DNA of 64,000 nt from contig JAJJXM010000077.1 in the NCBI GenBank assembly GCA_024516155.1, positions 62,001 through 126,000 on the forward strand, read 5' to 3'. The position numbers and the translations under genes are program-made. This stretch comes from Pyronema omphalodes. Taxonomy: Eukaryota; Ascomycota; Pezizomycetes; Pezizales; Pyronemataceae. The notes below the pieces were generated by a model. The model was not told the origin of the DNA. It was given only the letters and a program-made list of their open reading frames with translations, and searched no databases. Of this stretch, positions 40,040-51,018 are shown one piece after another. Every line of letters begins with the position of its first letter. The stretch's first letter is position 1.

Positions 40040-42293
40040 GGGCATTCATCTCAGTGTCTCTGTCGGCTGGGTTGGGTGGGGCGGCGGCGGGGTTTTGTGA
40101 CGCTGTCCAGGCTTCTTTGAATATGCGGATGCGTACGGGGCATTGCTTGCTGAAGCCTGGGTGGTCGAGGTCGGGGAGGTTGGCGTCCGCGCAGTTTTTG
40201 CAATGGTATCTAGTGTGCTCACAACTCTTACCTTTGCTTTGGGGGCAGTCGTTGCAGGCGTGGTCGTCCGTGGGGTGGTTCTGGCCGCAGATGCCGCAGG
40301 TGGGGCCTTGCGGTCCAGTGCAGTTGGTGTAGTGGTGGCCAAAGAGCAAGCAGCGCCGACACTGGTCGGTCCGTCGGGCAGAGTGGTACTCGGTGACTCT
40401 TCGGGGGTCGAAGAGTACCATGACTCGTTTGCGCTTCAGGAGTGCGAGCTCTTCGGCGGTACGCACCGCAATAACCACACTGGACGCTTCCTTGCCCACA
40501 CGTTTCTCCGCGGTCGTCATATATCGGGGGGGTTGCGCCAGGGTGACATGTCCGTTGCTGCGTTCGATCTCCTCTTGGAGGAGGCGCATTCCGTCGGGGG
40601 AGTCGGGGTATTGGCTCGTGGGGACTCCATGAACTGCGAGCTTATACCACCGCTCGTTCAGGCGGGGTGCGGCGATGGAGGTGTTGACCTGTTGCGTCGC
40701 CGTGTGAATGGTCCCTAGGTTCTTGGTCAGCTCGGATTCAGTGGTGCCGTCTGTCATGGTCACGATGAGGTTTCCTGATGAGGCTTGTCTGATCGTGGCG
40801 ACAGCCATGTGAGGCGGCGCCTGTGCCTGGGTGAGTGCAGCGTTGATCGCCCTTCCCAGTTGGGCTTTGGTATTGACGTCGATTTCCGCAGGGTTGGGGC
40901 AGGGCAGGTTGATTTCCTGGGGGCGGGTGCGTTGGCGTCGGGGGTGCGGTTTTGCCGGGGGGTTGCTTTTGGGGGCGTGGGCGGGGAAGGAGAGGTCAGC
41001 GACGGTTGTGCCGGAGGTCCACGGCTGGTGAGTGGTCGTGGGGGGGTTGTGGCGGCTGGACGCTTCCTTGCCCACACGTTTCTCCGCGGTCGTCATATAT
41101 CGGGGGGGTTGCGCCAGGGTGACAGATCCGTTGCTGCGTTCGATCTCCTCCTGGAGGAAGCGCATTCCGTCGGGGGAGTTGGGGTATTGGCTCGTGGGGA
41201 CTCCATGAACTGCGAGCTTATACCACCGCTCGTTCAGGCGGGGTGCGGCGATGGAGGTGTTGACCTGTCGCGTCGCCGTGTGTATGGTCCCTAGGTTCTC
41301 GGTCAGCTCGGATTCAGTGGTGCCGTCTGTCATGGTCACGATGAGGTTTCCTGATGTGGCTTGTCTGATCGTGGCGACAGCCATGTGAGGCGGCGCCTGT
41401 GTCTGGGTGAGTGCAGCGTTGATCGCCCTTCCCAGTTGGGCTTTGGTATTGACGTCGATTTCCGCAGGGTGTGGGCAGGGCAGAACGATTTCCTGGGGGC
41501 GGGTGCGTTGGCGTCGGGGGTGCGGTTTAGTGGCGGGTGTGGGGTTGGTGGGGGGGTTGGCTTTGAGGAGAGTTCTGGTCTTGGAGGGGTCCGCCCACGG
41601 CGCCGAGGGTGCGTTGGAGGGGCGGGTTGTAGTCCGGGGTGCGTCGAGGGGGATGGCGATGTTGTTGCTGCGCCAGATTCCTTCGAGCATGTGGCATCTC
41701 GCCATCCAATGGTGTCTGTCGTTGGCGGTGGGCATGGTGGCGGGTGCGGTGTCGGGGGCGGTCGGGGGGTTGTCGGCGAGGTGGTCGGTTCGGGGCTCGG
41801 TGTTGGTTCGGTGTAGTTTGTCGATGCGTTTGGTAACTGTTTCCAGGCGTTGGTTCATCGGGCGGAGGAGATCCATGATGGTCGTCTTGATCAGTTCGGA
41901 TAAGGTCGCGAGGTTGACGTCGGAAGTAGTTATTGCGTGCTGGCTGTCGTTGAGGTTCAGGTCAGAGTCGGATTCGGAGTCGGTGTCGGGGCAGCTGTCA
42001 GTGTCCATGGCGGTCGGCATTGTTTCGACGGGGGTCCCATCGAGGTTCACGTGGGTGTTTGTTTTCGGTCGGGTGACATTTTTGCGGAGGAGGTCGAGGT
42101 CGCGTCTAGAGGCGGATTTTTTGGCGGGGGGTTTGGTGACTTTTCCGGAGGCGGTCGTTGGTTTCTTAGAGGTCGCGATGGCGGAGGAGCCAGCGTGCGG
42201 GGCGTTGATTTGGGAAAGTTCGTCGGGGCTAAAAATATTCTCGGGTACCTGCATACGCGAGGGCGTGGCGGGGATGGGTGCGTTAGCGTCCAT
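40032..42293 (-). CDS. LINE-B chimeric ORF1 with in-frame internal duplication (753 aa)
   Basis: Starts at ATG 42293 (MDANAPIPATPSRMQ), stops at TAG 40034-40032. It is about 180 residues longer than the ~570-583 of related ORF1s. The first ~412 residues hold an alternative helical region (LRPMNQRLETVTKRIDKLHR, WMARCHMLEGIWRSNN) plus a full RRM-like copy ending KRVGKEASS. At about nucleotide 41057 the frame jumps back to RHNPPTTTHQPWTSG, and a second RRM-like copy (from KPHPRRQRTRPQEI) leads into the usual knuckles. The two copies differ slightly (EIVLPCPH against EINLPCPN; YPNSPDGMRF against YPDSPDGMRL), so they come from two subfamilies rather than a simple duplication. The frame is kept through the junction. 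Confidence 0.9.
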   Translation of the reverse strand: MDANAPIPATPSRMQVPENIFSPDELSQINAPHAGSSAIATSKKPTTASGKVTKPPAKKSASRRDLDLLRKNVTRPKTNTHVNLDGTPVETMPTAMDTDSCPDTDSESDSDLNLNDSQHAITTSDVNLATLSELIKTTIMDLLRPMNQRLETVTKRIDKLHRTNTEPRTDHLADNPPTAPDTAPATMPTANDRHHWMARCHMLEGIWRSNNIAIPLDAPRTTTRPSNAPSAPWADPSKTRTLLKANPPTNPTPATKPHPRRQRTRPQEIVLPCPHPAEIDVNTKAQLGRAINAALTQTQAPPHMAVATIRQATSGNLIVTMTDGTTESELTENLGTIHTATRQVNTSIAAPRLNERWYKLAVHGVPTSQYPNSPDGMRFLQEEIERSNGSVTLAQPPRYMTTAEKRVGKEASSRHNPPTTTHQPWTSGTTVADLSFPAHAPKSNPPAKPHPRRQRTRPQEINLPCPNPAEIDVNTKAQLGRAINAALTQAQAPPHMAVATIRQASSGNLIVTMTDGTTESELTKNLGTIHTATQQVNTSIAAPRLNERWYKLAVHGVPTSQYPDSPDGMRLLQEEIERSNGHVTLAQPPRYMTTAEKRVGKEASSVVIAVRTAEELALLKRKRVMVLFDPRRVTEYHSARRTDQCRRCLLFGHHYTNCTGPQGPTCGICGQNHPTDDHACNDCPQSKGKSCEHTRYHCKNCADANLPDLDHPGFSKQCPVRIRIFKEAWTASQNPAAAPPNPADRDTEMNAHV

Positions 42294-42730
42294 CGCTTAA
42301 CCGGTGGTGAGGTAAGCGATGGCGGAGAGTCACGTGAGGAGGCTCTTGCTAAGCGAGCACGAAAATTTCTCGCGAGGAAAGGGGTCCGGAGGGGGGGAAA
42401 TTTGGGGGATCACCACAACCAGTGCTGCTGGTGGGGGGGGGATTTGGGGGGGGGGGGGATTTCGGTATGCCGAAACCGAAAATAAGGTCGGTTTGATGAT
42501 TGGGGGGCGGGTGGTGGAGCGGCGTTGATGAAAGTGCCCGGAATCCGGCCCGGAGGTCCCAGAATCGCGTTTTTCCGCTGAATCTCAACGGTAAACGGTA
42601 GCTGGGTTCCGAAAATCGAGATTCGGGGTAATTCCGAGGTAAGAAGTCGATTGCCGATTCGAAAATCGGGGAAATTGTTGTTGTTGTCGCAAATGCAGGG
42701 GGGGGGGTCAGCGGTTGCTGTGTGGTGTGT
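42294..42730 (-). other. LINE-B 5'UTR (B#2)
   Basis: Near-identical to 36886-37318, with plus-strand G-runs at about 42432-42463 and the 5' motif at about 42690-42728. No gene. Confidence 0.75.
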
Positions 42731-43178
42731 GAGGGGCAGGGCGGGCCCGGGTGTCTCGAAGGGCAAAGAGTCAGGAGACACCGGCGGAGGAGGGGAGAGA
42801 GGAGAGGAGAGTGGGGGCACGGGTGGCCCGGCGGCTGTTTAACTTTGCTTTGGTTTTGTTTTTGCTTTGTGGAGGAAATAAAGGCGGAAAAATGGCTAAA
42901 CATGGGAAGGGGAAGGGAGGAGGAAAGGGAGGAGCCCGGCGAGGCGGCCTCTGTGCAAGCAGGGCACTTGGAACATCAGACGCGCTTGGACAAGAAACCC
43001 CCGTAGTAACACTGGGGACAGACCCCACAACCACAACGATCAAGAGGAGGAGACTGGTAGAGGTGGAGACTGGGTTTTTGCTTTTACATTTCTTTCTTCT
43101 TCTCTTTTGTATTTATCTGTCCCTTGTCATAACCTTCGGGTTGCAAACAAGTAATGAGAGAACAAACAAACAAACAAA
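42731..43178 (+). mobile_element. LINE-A copy A#4, 5'-truncated, B-type tail
   Basis: Starts in the last codons of ORF1-A (GAGGGGCAGGGCGGGCC) and continues through the ORF stop (TAA at about 42841), the shared module (42869-42966) and a B-type 3' end with AACC(43131-43134)-TTCG-GGTT(43139-43142) and the (AAAC)n tail. It is head-to-head with B#2. No TSD was recognised. Confidence 0.85.
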
Positions 43179-45143
43179 CCGATCCTGTTCCTCCTGTACT
43201 TAAGACCGCTCTTCAACGCACTAATGCAGGAACACCCGTTCGCGTGGACCCCCAGTTACATGGATGACGTCGCAATCGTCGTTCAGAGTCGAACCCGGAA
43301 AGAAAACGCGCGCCTTCTGGAAAAAGTCACCAAAACAGCATTCACTTGGGCAGCTTCCAACGCTGTGGCCTTTGACGATTCAAAAACGGAACTCCTCCAT
43401 TTCCACTGGGCGAGGTCAGATACAATCACAGACAACGAAAAAGTGAAACTACCAAACGGTACGATAGTGAGCCCTGGGACGCAGGGAGGAGAAAAAGATG
43501 TTGTACGATGGATTGGTATGTACCTGGACAGACGCCTTAACTTTAAAGCACATGTACGTAGAAAAACAGCCGCTGCACAAAGAGCGCTCAACGCGCTATG
43601 CCGATTAGCAAGATATGAAACTGGTTTGTCTCCCCTCGCGACCCGACTAATTTTCCAGGCATGCGTCCAAACCCGTGCGGACTTTGGCGCGGAGATATGG
43701 TGGACACGACAGAGAGACCTTGCCTCGAAACTACAAACCCAACAAAATTCAGCCCTACGCCGCATACTCAACGCCTTCAACTCGACTCCCACACTGGCGC
43801 TCCATAACGAAACCGCGCTACCTCCGGTACCGATACGCCTGGACCACAAGCAACGCCAATACGCACTTCGTATCCTCACTCTCCCTCCGACACATCCGAT
43901 CGCACGCCGGTGTCCCACATCCTTCCCCATACCGAGCTTACAATCCGCCGCTATTGAGATCGCAAACGAGTACGACCACCCGTGGCACAACACCACACGA
44001 CAACCCACGCGCCTCCTCAGCGCTCTGCACTCTCTCTCGCCATGGCTCCCTCTCAACGCACCGGTCGAAGACACCTCCCTCCCCGTTCCGCTCGACGCCG
44101 ACGAAAACCTCTTAACCGTCAACATCCCCACAGCCCCGAAACCCGAGACGGCGCACGACCACCTCCTACTCCTCGACAACCTCAGACGACGCCGCAATGT
44201 CATCATCGCCTACACGGACGGGTCGCAGACCGCGTCTGGCACCGGCGCCGGATACACCATCACCTCCGGACTACCCACCACCATCAACGCCATCGTACCT
44301 ATTGGAGACACAGCTGAAGTGTTCGATGCAGAGGTGCGCGCAATTCAAGAATGCCTCTTAACGTGCTTGAAGTACATCGCTCGCCTCAACCTCCACAACC
44401 GTCGACTGCACATCTTTAGCGACAACAAAGCAGCGCTCCAACGTGCCTCACACCTCCGACGCGGCCCCGGCCAGGAAATAGCCCACACCATACACGAGAC
44501 AGCCGAAGCCCTACTACAACACGACGTCACAGTCACCCTCCACTGGATCCCCGGTCACTCCGACATACCTGGCAGCGATGCCGCAGACCGCCTGGCTAAA
44601 CAAGCCACCGAATCCCTCCCCCGTGCGAATCTACCCATTACGCTCACCCGGCTACGCAAGAAAGCACGCGAAAAGACCGTTGCCGAGTGGACGCACTGGT
44701 ACTCCTCCTCCGATCGACCACACACATACTCTGCCCCGCACCGGCGACGCATGGATCCCATCTACGTCGACAACCCCCTGTGGCTCTCTACCGCGATCCT
44801 TGGCCTTCGTACAGGACACGGATACTTTCTGGACTGCCTGGCACACCCGCCGACAGACTCCTACCCATCGCGACGTTGTAGCTGCCCGCTGCACCCCCCT
44901 CAAACCCCTCGGCACCTGCTCCTCAGCTGCCCAGACCACCAGGACGCCCGGACAACACTTCGACAGGACCTCAAACTCCACAGAAATTCCCGGATCAATT
45001 TGGACAACATCCTCTACACCCCCTCCGGCACAAAGGCTCTCTCTTCGTTTATCTCCGCGACAAAGGTCGCTACCTCGGTATGGGCTCATGCCAGGTTACG
45101 TAGGACTCGCAGGCGAGACCACCCCCGTTTCATTGACAGCTAA
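43179..45143 (+). CDS. LINE-D ORF2, RT end and RNase H (5'-truncated, open)
   Basis: An open frame of about 654 codons from the truncation point to TAA 45141-45143. RT: SYMDDVAIV (YxDD), LLHFHWAR, KDVVRWIGMYLDRRLNF. Thumb region: YETGLSPLATRLIFQACVQTRADFGAEIWW. RNase H: YTDGSQTASGTGAGY, FDAEVRAI, FSDNKAALQRA, HWIPGHSDIPGSDAADRLA. C-terminal CSCPLHPPQTPRHLLLSC. The endonuclease and RT fingers are missing, so this is a fragment, although no frame break occurs in what is left. It is the donor-type relative for the 3' tail of the first A dimer. Confidence 0.9.
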   Translation, partial: PILFLLYLRPLFNALMQEHPFAWTPSYMDDVAIVVQSRTRKENARLLEKVTKTAFTWAASNAVAFDDSKTELLHFHWARSDTITDNEKVKLPNGTIVSPGTQGGEKDVVRWIGMYLDRRLNFKAHVRRKTAAAQRALNALCRLARYETGLSPLATRLIFQACVQTRADFGAEIWWTRQRDLASKLQTQQNSALRRILNAFNSTPTLALHNETALPPVPIRLDHKQRQYALRILTLPPTHPIARRCPTSFPIPSLQSAAIEIANEYDHPWHNTTRQPTRLLSALHSLSPWLPLNAPVEDTSLPVPLDADENLLTVNIPTAPKPETAHDHLLLLDNLRRRRNVIIAYTDGSQTASGTGAGYTITSGLPTTINAIVPIGDTAEVFDAEVRAIQECLLTCLKYIARLNLHNRRLHIFSDNKAALQRASHLRRGPGQEIAHTIHETAEALLQHDVTVTLHWIPGHSDIPGSDAADRLAKQATESLPRANLPITLTRLRKKAREKTVAEWTHWYSSSDRPHTYSAPHRRRMDPIYVDNPLWLSTAILGLRTGHGYFLDCLAHPPTDSYPSRRCSCPLHPPQTPRHLLLSCPDHQDARTTLRQDLKLHRNSRINLDNILYTPSGTKALSSFISATKVATSVWAHARLRRTRRRDHPRFIDS

Positions 45144-45793
45144 TAAGCAGCACCGCTTGACTTTTCCGTGCGTTGTAGATTCGTTGCTCTCTTATGACTT
45201 CATGTATTCTTTCTCATTTTCTTTGCTTTTCTGTTTCCTTTGTTATCGCGGGCGGAGTAGGATAGGAGAAGACAGGGGAAGGAGAAGGGACCGGGGAAGG
45301 AAGGGGGGACGAGATTGCGCGACGAGAAATTTTTTCCTTTGATTATTTCCTTTCTTTTGCTTTGTTTTTAAGGGCGGAAGGGGTATACGGGATTGCACGA
45401 GGAGAGAGAGGCGCGATGGGAAGGGGCAGAGTGGGCCGGCGGAGGTTATCTTTTTCTTTTTCTTTTTCTTTTCTTCGTGGAGGAAATAAAGGCAGGAAAA
45501 CGGCTAAAACATGGGAGGGGAAGGGTGGAGGAAAGAGAGGACACCCGGCGCGGTGGCCTCTGTGCGAACAGGGCACTGGAACAGCAGACGCGGTTGGACA
45601 ACAAGACCAACGGAGTAATAGTGGGGACAGGACCACAAAATCACAGCCTAAGGGAGGATCAGCGGAGGTAGAGACGGGACTTTGTTTTGGTTTTTGCTTT
45701 TGACTTTCCATGTACTATAAACCTGTACCCTCGTCATAACCAATAAGGTTGCATACGAGTAATGAATAAACAAACAAACAACAAACAAACAAA
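45144..45793 (+). other. LINE-D 3'UTR and tail
   Basis: T-rich then purine-rich DNA, the shared module (about 45475-45575), and a segment GGAACAGCAGACGCGG also present in the A dimer at 5573-5588, then the mini-hairpin and tail. No gene. Confidence 0.85.
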
Positions 45794-46228
45794 CCTCCTC
45801 GGGTACAAAGAAAACACAAAGATAAAAGGAAAATTCAGCTCCCCCCGCTGCCCTCCTTCTCGCCGTCTCGCTACCTCCCACCCGTCTCGCCCGCCGTTCC
45901 CCTCTCTACATGTCGTCCCCTTACATCTCCCTTCATCGTTCTTCCCGCTCCCTTCGATCCTGTTCTCCCCGGAACTGCAAAGTACTCAAACAAACGCGAT
46001 AAGGAAATGAAACATAAAGGAAACGTAAAGAAACCAAGACGAGAATTAAAAACCTGAATAAGAACCAACGTCCAATGAAAAGAAAATCTAGATGAAAAGG
46101 AAAGTGTTGCAAGCTGAGGCTTGTGCGCGCGAGAGGTGTTCATCACTGTGGTCAGCTTAGTCAACGAAAGAGGGGGTGTGCTCCCTTCTGCGAGCGTTGT
46201 TTAACCGGGTATGGGCCCAGACCGAGGT

Positions 46229-47017
46229 TTTATTTATTTATTTATTAACTCATACACGCATCCAACCGTAAGGTTATGGCGGAATCTACAGTAAATACAA
46301 AATTAAGAAACCCGGGTGTCAGGCCAGGCTCTCACTGGGTATGCCCCAGAGCTTGTCGTTAGGGTGTGGGGTTGTAGACCCCCAAGTCTCGTTGTGCTTT
46401 TGTTCGTCAAGCGTCGTCTGTTCCAGGAGCCCTGTACGCTCGGAGGCCACCTCGCCGGGTCGTTCCCCCATTTCCTCCACCCTTCCCCTCCCATTTTTAA
46501 CCGTTTTTCCACCTTTATTTCCTCCACAAAGCAAAAACAAACAAGCAAAAGAAAAGAAAAGAAGATATAACTCCCCCGGGTCAACGCCCCCCCATCGCAC
46601 CTCTCTCCCCTGTGCCACTACCCTACTCTACGTCCCTCCCCTCGCCCTTCACCACGCTCCTCCCTCTCGGTTCGCCGGCCATCCATCGTCCCACTCCGTC
46701 CACTTCTCTCCGCGTCACCATCTCGTACTCGCCTCATTCGTGCTCCACCCGTCCGTCTCCACCGCGTCTCTCCTCTCCCTCGACTCCTCGCCTCACTTTC
46801 ACTCCCGTTTCAAAAAGAAAAAAACACAAGACTCCATTCTCCACAACAACCACGCCTCCGCTCTCCCAGTCTCCCGTCTCCACTCTCTCCTCGTCATCGT
46901 CCGCTTCCTCCCCCTCCCCTCTCCCTCGTCTCTCTCTCCGCTCTCGCCTCCCGCTTCTCCCTCCCTCCGTCCTCCTCCTACTTCTTTTTATTATTATTTT
47001 ATTTTATTTTTTTTTTT
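46229..47017 (-). other. LINE-C 3'UTR and tail (C#2)
   Basis: Same layout as 10028-10831: A-rich tract after the ORF2 stop (46985-47020), purine-rich stretch, shared module (about 46430-46530), mini-hairpin (AACC 46264-46267, GGTT 46272-46275 on the plus strand), tail. No gene. Confidence 0.85.
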
Positions 47018-50000
47018 TTAATTATTAGAGGTAACCGCGTGCTCGTCCGTCAGGTCCAGCAGCGTCCCCCAGTCTGTTGTCAGCGTAGCAGATGTGTCCT
47101 CCTCAGCGGGGAGTTTACTTAACCTTGCGTGAGCCCACTCCGCAGTCGCTATCTTGGTCTCTGAGATCATAGCGGACAGTGCTTTGGTTCCGGCGGTGGT
47201 ATGTAAGATTGTCGGTAGTGTGAGGTGTCGTCGTCGTGGGATTTTCAGTGTACGTCGCAGTTCGGTCCGTTGGGAAGTGAAGTAGGGGCACGAGAGAATG
47301 AGATGTTTGGGGGATTGCGGAGGGTGAAGGGGGCATGAGCACAAGCGGGAGGGGTATTGGGCGGTGGGGGGATGAGCAAGGCAGTCCAAAAATAACCGTG
47401 TCCGGTTCGCAATCCCAAGATTGCGGTTGATAGTTTGCGTGGTAGGGCCGTGTAGGCATGGTCGAGGCGTCGACGGTGTGGGGCGTCGTATGTTTTAAGT
47501 TTCGGCGCGGAGGAGTACCAGGTCGTCCAGTCTTGGATGTATTGATCGTGAATCTGTCGACGTATCCAGGACAGGGAGACCGGTAGCGAAGAGGGGGGAG
47601 TTAGGGTAGTTGCAGTTTTGGCGAGGAGGTCGGCTTGGTCATTCCCGGGTATATCGGTATGTCCTGGGACCCAATGTAAGGTGACGGATGTGTCTTTGGA
47701 ACGGAGGGAGGAGGCGATGTCGTGTATAGCGCGGGCGAGCTCTTGGCCCGGACCATATGTTGTGCGGGAGGCGCGGAGGATGGCCGCCTGGTTGTCTGTA
47801 AAGACGTGTATCCGGCGGCGTCGGAGGTGGTTGTGGGAGATGATTTTGTGGCACATCTCGAGGCAGTCGTGAATTGCTCGTAGCTCGGCGTCGAACACTT
47901 CCGTGGTCGTGCCCATGGGGATGGATTCGTTGACTTGACGGGGGAAACCTGAGGTGATGCAGTATCCGGCGCCTGTTTTTCCTTCGAGTTGGGAGCCGTC
48001 TGTATAGGCGATAATGTTGGTGTTGTCGTCACTCAGGTCGCGGATCAGCGAGAGGTGTTCGACGGCGGCTTCGGGTTTGGGGAGGGAGGATATCTTTATT
48101 CGTAGGGGTGAGCTTATCCACGGGGTGGGATTTGGGTGTGCCGTGTCCTCGATTACGTCGTCCGGTAATATCCACTGACCGACGGAGCGGAGCATGCGAA
48201 CGAGGCGCGAGGGGGCTTTCGGGGTGGTGTTCCAGGGGTAGTCATATTCGGACGGGTCACATATGGAGGTGGGGAAGTGGTTGGGCACGGGGAAGGAGGA
48301 AGGGCAGCGTCTAACTACGGGGTGGGAAGGGGGGAGGGAGAGGAGGCGGAGAACATATTTGCGGCTGCGGCGTTGAAGGCGAATTGCGACGGGGGGTATG
48401 GCGGCTTCGTTGTGTAGGGCCATTATGGGGGTCGATGTGAATGCGTTTAGTATGCGGCGTAGGGCGGAGTTTTGTTGCGTTTGTAGTGTGCTGGCCAGTC
48501 CTTTTTGTCCATTCCACCAGATCTCAGAGCCAAAATCCGACCTAGAGGTTACACACGCTTGATAAAGTGTACGGGTCGCTGAGGGGGACAGACCTGTTTC
48601 GTGACGTACCAAACTTCGGAGGGCGTTGAGGGACCTAGCGGCGGCCGTCAGTCTTATTTTTACATGTTGGGAGAAGGAAAGTTTGCGATCAAAATGTATG
48701 CCAATCCACCGGACCACGTCCTTGCTGCCTCCTTGAGTCCCAGGGGTGACTATGGTGCCGTTAGGTAAGCGCACGTTTGTTGCTTCGCTGTGTTCATCGA
48801 TTCGCGACTTATGGAAGTGCAGCATCTCCGATTTGGAATCGTCGAATGCTACCGCGTTTGTCTGCGCCCAGTTGAATGCGGTGCGGGCGGCTGCTTCCAG
48901 GGCGCGCGCATTTTGTTCACTCGTTCGTCCATGGGCCACCAAGGCAACGTCGTCTATATAGCTAGGGGTCCACAGGGTCGGGTGTTCGGATTGTAAGGCG
49001 TCAAAGAGGGGGCGAAGGTATATGAGGAAGAGTATTGGCGACGCGGGGGATCCCTGGGGAATGCCGGTTTGAATTGGTCGCTGTGAATCTGTTCTGCCGT
49101 CAAATGATAGGGCGGTTGTGCGGTCACTTAAGAATGAGGAACACCACGATATTACCGCCTGTGGGCAGCCGAGTGAGTGCATAGTTGCCAGTAATCTGGC
49201 GGAGGAGACGTTATCGAAAGCTCCTCGTACGTCTAAAAATAGGGCAGACGTCACGAAGCGATTTCCCGCGTTAACTTCTACCTCATGCGTCAGTGCCATC
49301 GCGGCGTCAATTGCCGAGCGTTTCGGGCGCCCGCCAATCTGATCCTTATGCAGGATGTCGTGCGACTCCGCCATAAGGCTGAGCCGGGTCGCCATGAGTT
49401 TTTCTAACACCTTGCCCAAGCAGTTGAGTAAGGCGATCGGGCGATATGCCTTTATGGCGCTATAGTCCGGTTTGTTTGGTTTAGGTATCACCACCGTCGT
49501 GGCCTCTCGCCAGCTCCGCGGATGATATCCTTTCGTTCCTAAGGTTGAGTACAGGGCGTTGAAAACTTTGGGGACTGCATCGTACGCCTTCCTAAGGCAC
49601 GCGAACGTGATGGAGTCCGGGCCGGGGGCTTTCTTGGGGGAGGATGTTGTGATAGCGGTACGAATTTCTTCGGGGGTGAATGTTTTCCAGGGGAGTTGGG
49701 GGTTGGGTCGTGAGGTGCGTGTGGGGGGGGCAGCTGGGGGGGGAGGGAATAACGCTTGAAAGGCCTCTACCTTACTGTCGAAGTCGACGCATACCTTCTC
49801 CATTCCTCCTACCTGTGTCTTGATCGGTGGTGTCAATTGAGCGCGGCGCGGGTTTTTATATCGGAAGGCCGCCCATATGTCTGGTCCTTCCACCGCGGCT
49901 AAGTATTCCTTCCACATGGAGTCCTTTGCATGTCGGACTTTCCTGTAGTGGGCGTTTCGAGACTGTTTGTATTCGGCGAGGTGTTGGGGAAGGCGGGTCT

Positions 50001-51018
50001 GTTTCCATCTCCTCCTGGCCCGGGTCATGTCTTTACGTGTCAGGCGTACCTCCTCCGTCCACCATCTCTTCGACCGCGGGGTTGGGGTGAGGGTAGGTGT
50101 TGATATCGTGGCGGCGGTTTGGATAGAGTCGCGAAGGAGGGCAGCCCATTCGTCGAGGTTCTCGGCGGAGGGGTTGGCTCGGAGGTGGGACCACCGGGGG
50201 TAGGAGGCTTCGGTGAGGCGTTGCAATTCTTCGGTGAAGGTCTCCCAGTCCGTCTTGCGCCAGTTTAGTCGTGTAGTGTCGCCGGCGGTGTTGTGGTGGT
50301 CTGGGTGTAAGGAGTCGATTTGGAAACGGATCACCTCGTGGTCCGATCCCGTGGCAATGCCGTCGTCAATGGCCCAAGAAGAAATTTCCCTTGCCATCGC
50401 TGGGGCTGCCAGAGTCAGGTCGAGGACCGAAGAGCCCGATCCGTCTCGATAGTGGTAAGTAGGAACGTCCGGGACGTTTATCAGTTGCCAGTGATGGTCT
50501 TCCATCAGTTCCACCAGCACGTCTGCTCTCGCTGGTCTGCGTGCGTGGGAGTTCCACAGAGGGTGATGGGCATTGAGGTCCCCTGTGATCACGCAACGGT
50601 GGGGGAGAGTGAGGGGGGTAAGGGAGCGGGGGACGGTATATAATTTTGTTTGGGGGTCTTTTTCATTATAGATATTTAAGAGGTAAAAGGAGGGAATGAG
50701 TGTGGTGCTAACCTCGAGTACCTGGAGGTCAGGATCTCCGCTGACGTCCGGTCTTGGTGTGACTCGAACATGTGGGTTGAGGCGAGAGATATATGCAGCA
50801 GTACGATTGACTTTGTGGTGGCTGCGAGGGGGAAGTAACAAAAGGAAATCTGGATGTGTGATTGCGTACCGGGGATCTTTAACGTTAATCTCTTGTACCA
50901 GCAATATGTCTATTTTGGATCCTGCTGAGTTCAGCAGTGTTGTTAGTGCGGTGGCGCTGCGATTCGTGTTATGTGACACGATGCGAAGGGTCGCCGCTGA
51001 TGAGTCGTATCTATTCAT
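47018..51018 (-). pseudogene. LINE-C ORF2, nearly intact, one late frameshift (C#2)
   Basis: ATG 51018-51016 (MNRYDSSAATLRIVSHNTNRS) overlaps the ORF1 stop as ATGAATAG. Endonuclease: LLVQEINV, ITGDLNAHHPLW, SVLDLTLA, TGSDHEVI. RT: KAPGPDSITF, IKAYRPIALLN, FLDVRGAFDN near residue 596, GIPQGSPASPILF, SYIDDVALV near 688. RNase H: YTDGSQLEGKTGAGY near 1006, FDAEL, FTDNQAA, HWVPGHTDIPGNDQADLLA. A 5-A run at 47388-47392 has one A fewer than C#1 and C#4, so the frame leaves at GHGYF. The true C-terminus (LDCLAHPPTAQYPS, CSCPLHPPQSPKHLILSC, ending VTSNN) is in another frame, ending at 47018. RT and RNase H are complete before the break. Confidence 0.92.

Larger units (their letters stand above)
37319..42730 (-). 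mobile_element. LINE-B copy B#2, 3' part missing, fused to B#1
   Basis: Begins (in its own 3' to 5' order) inside ORF2, at the codons for RCPV just after RT, directly against the 5' end of B#1. It continues to a normal 5' end at about 42728. The RNase H region, 3'UTR and tail are absent and are not found on the other side of B#1. Confidence 0.88.
43179..45793 (+). mobile_element. LINE-D copy D#1, 5'-truncated
   Basis: A third autonomous-type family, known here only from the RT palm to the 3' end. It begins at PILFLLYLRPLF of RT, right after the A#4 tail, and ends with AACC(45738-45741)-AATAA-GGTT(45747-45750) and an (AAAC)n tail at 45767-45793. The right flank is the 3' region of E. Confidence 0.88.

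Noticed and set aside
41407..42300. A 297-codon plus-strand ORF
   Set aside because: It is exactly antisense to the B#2 ORF1 and has no independent motif. The GC-rich sense strand leaves the antisense frame open.
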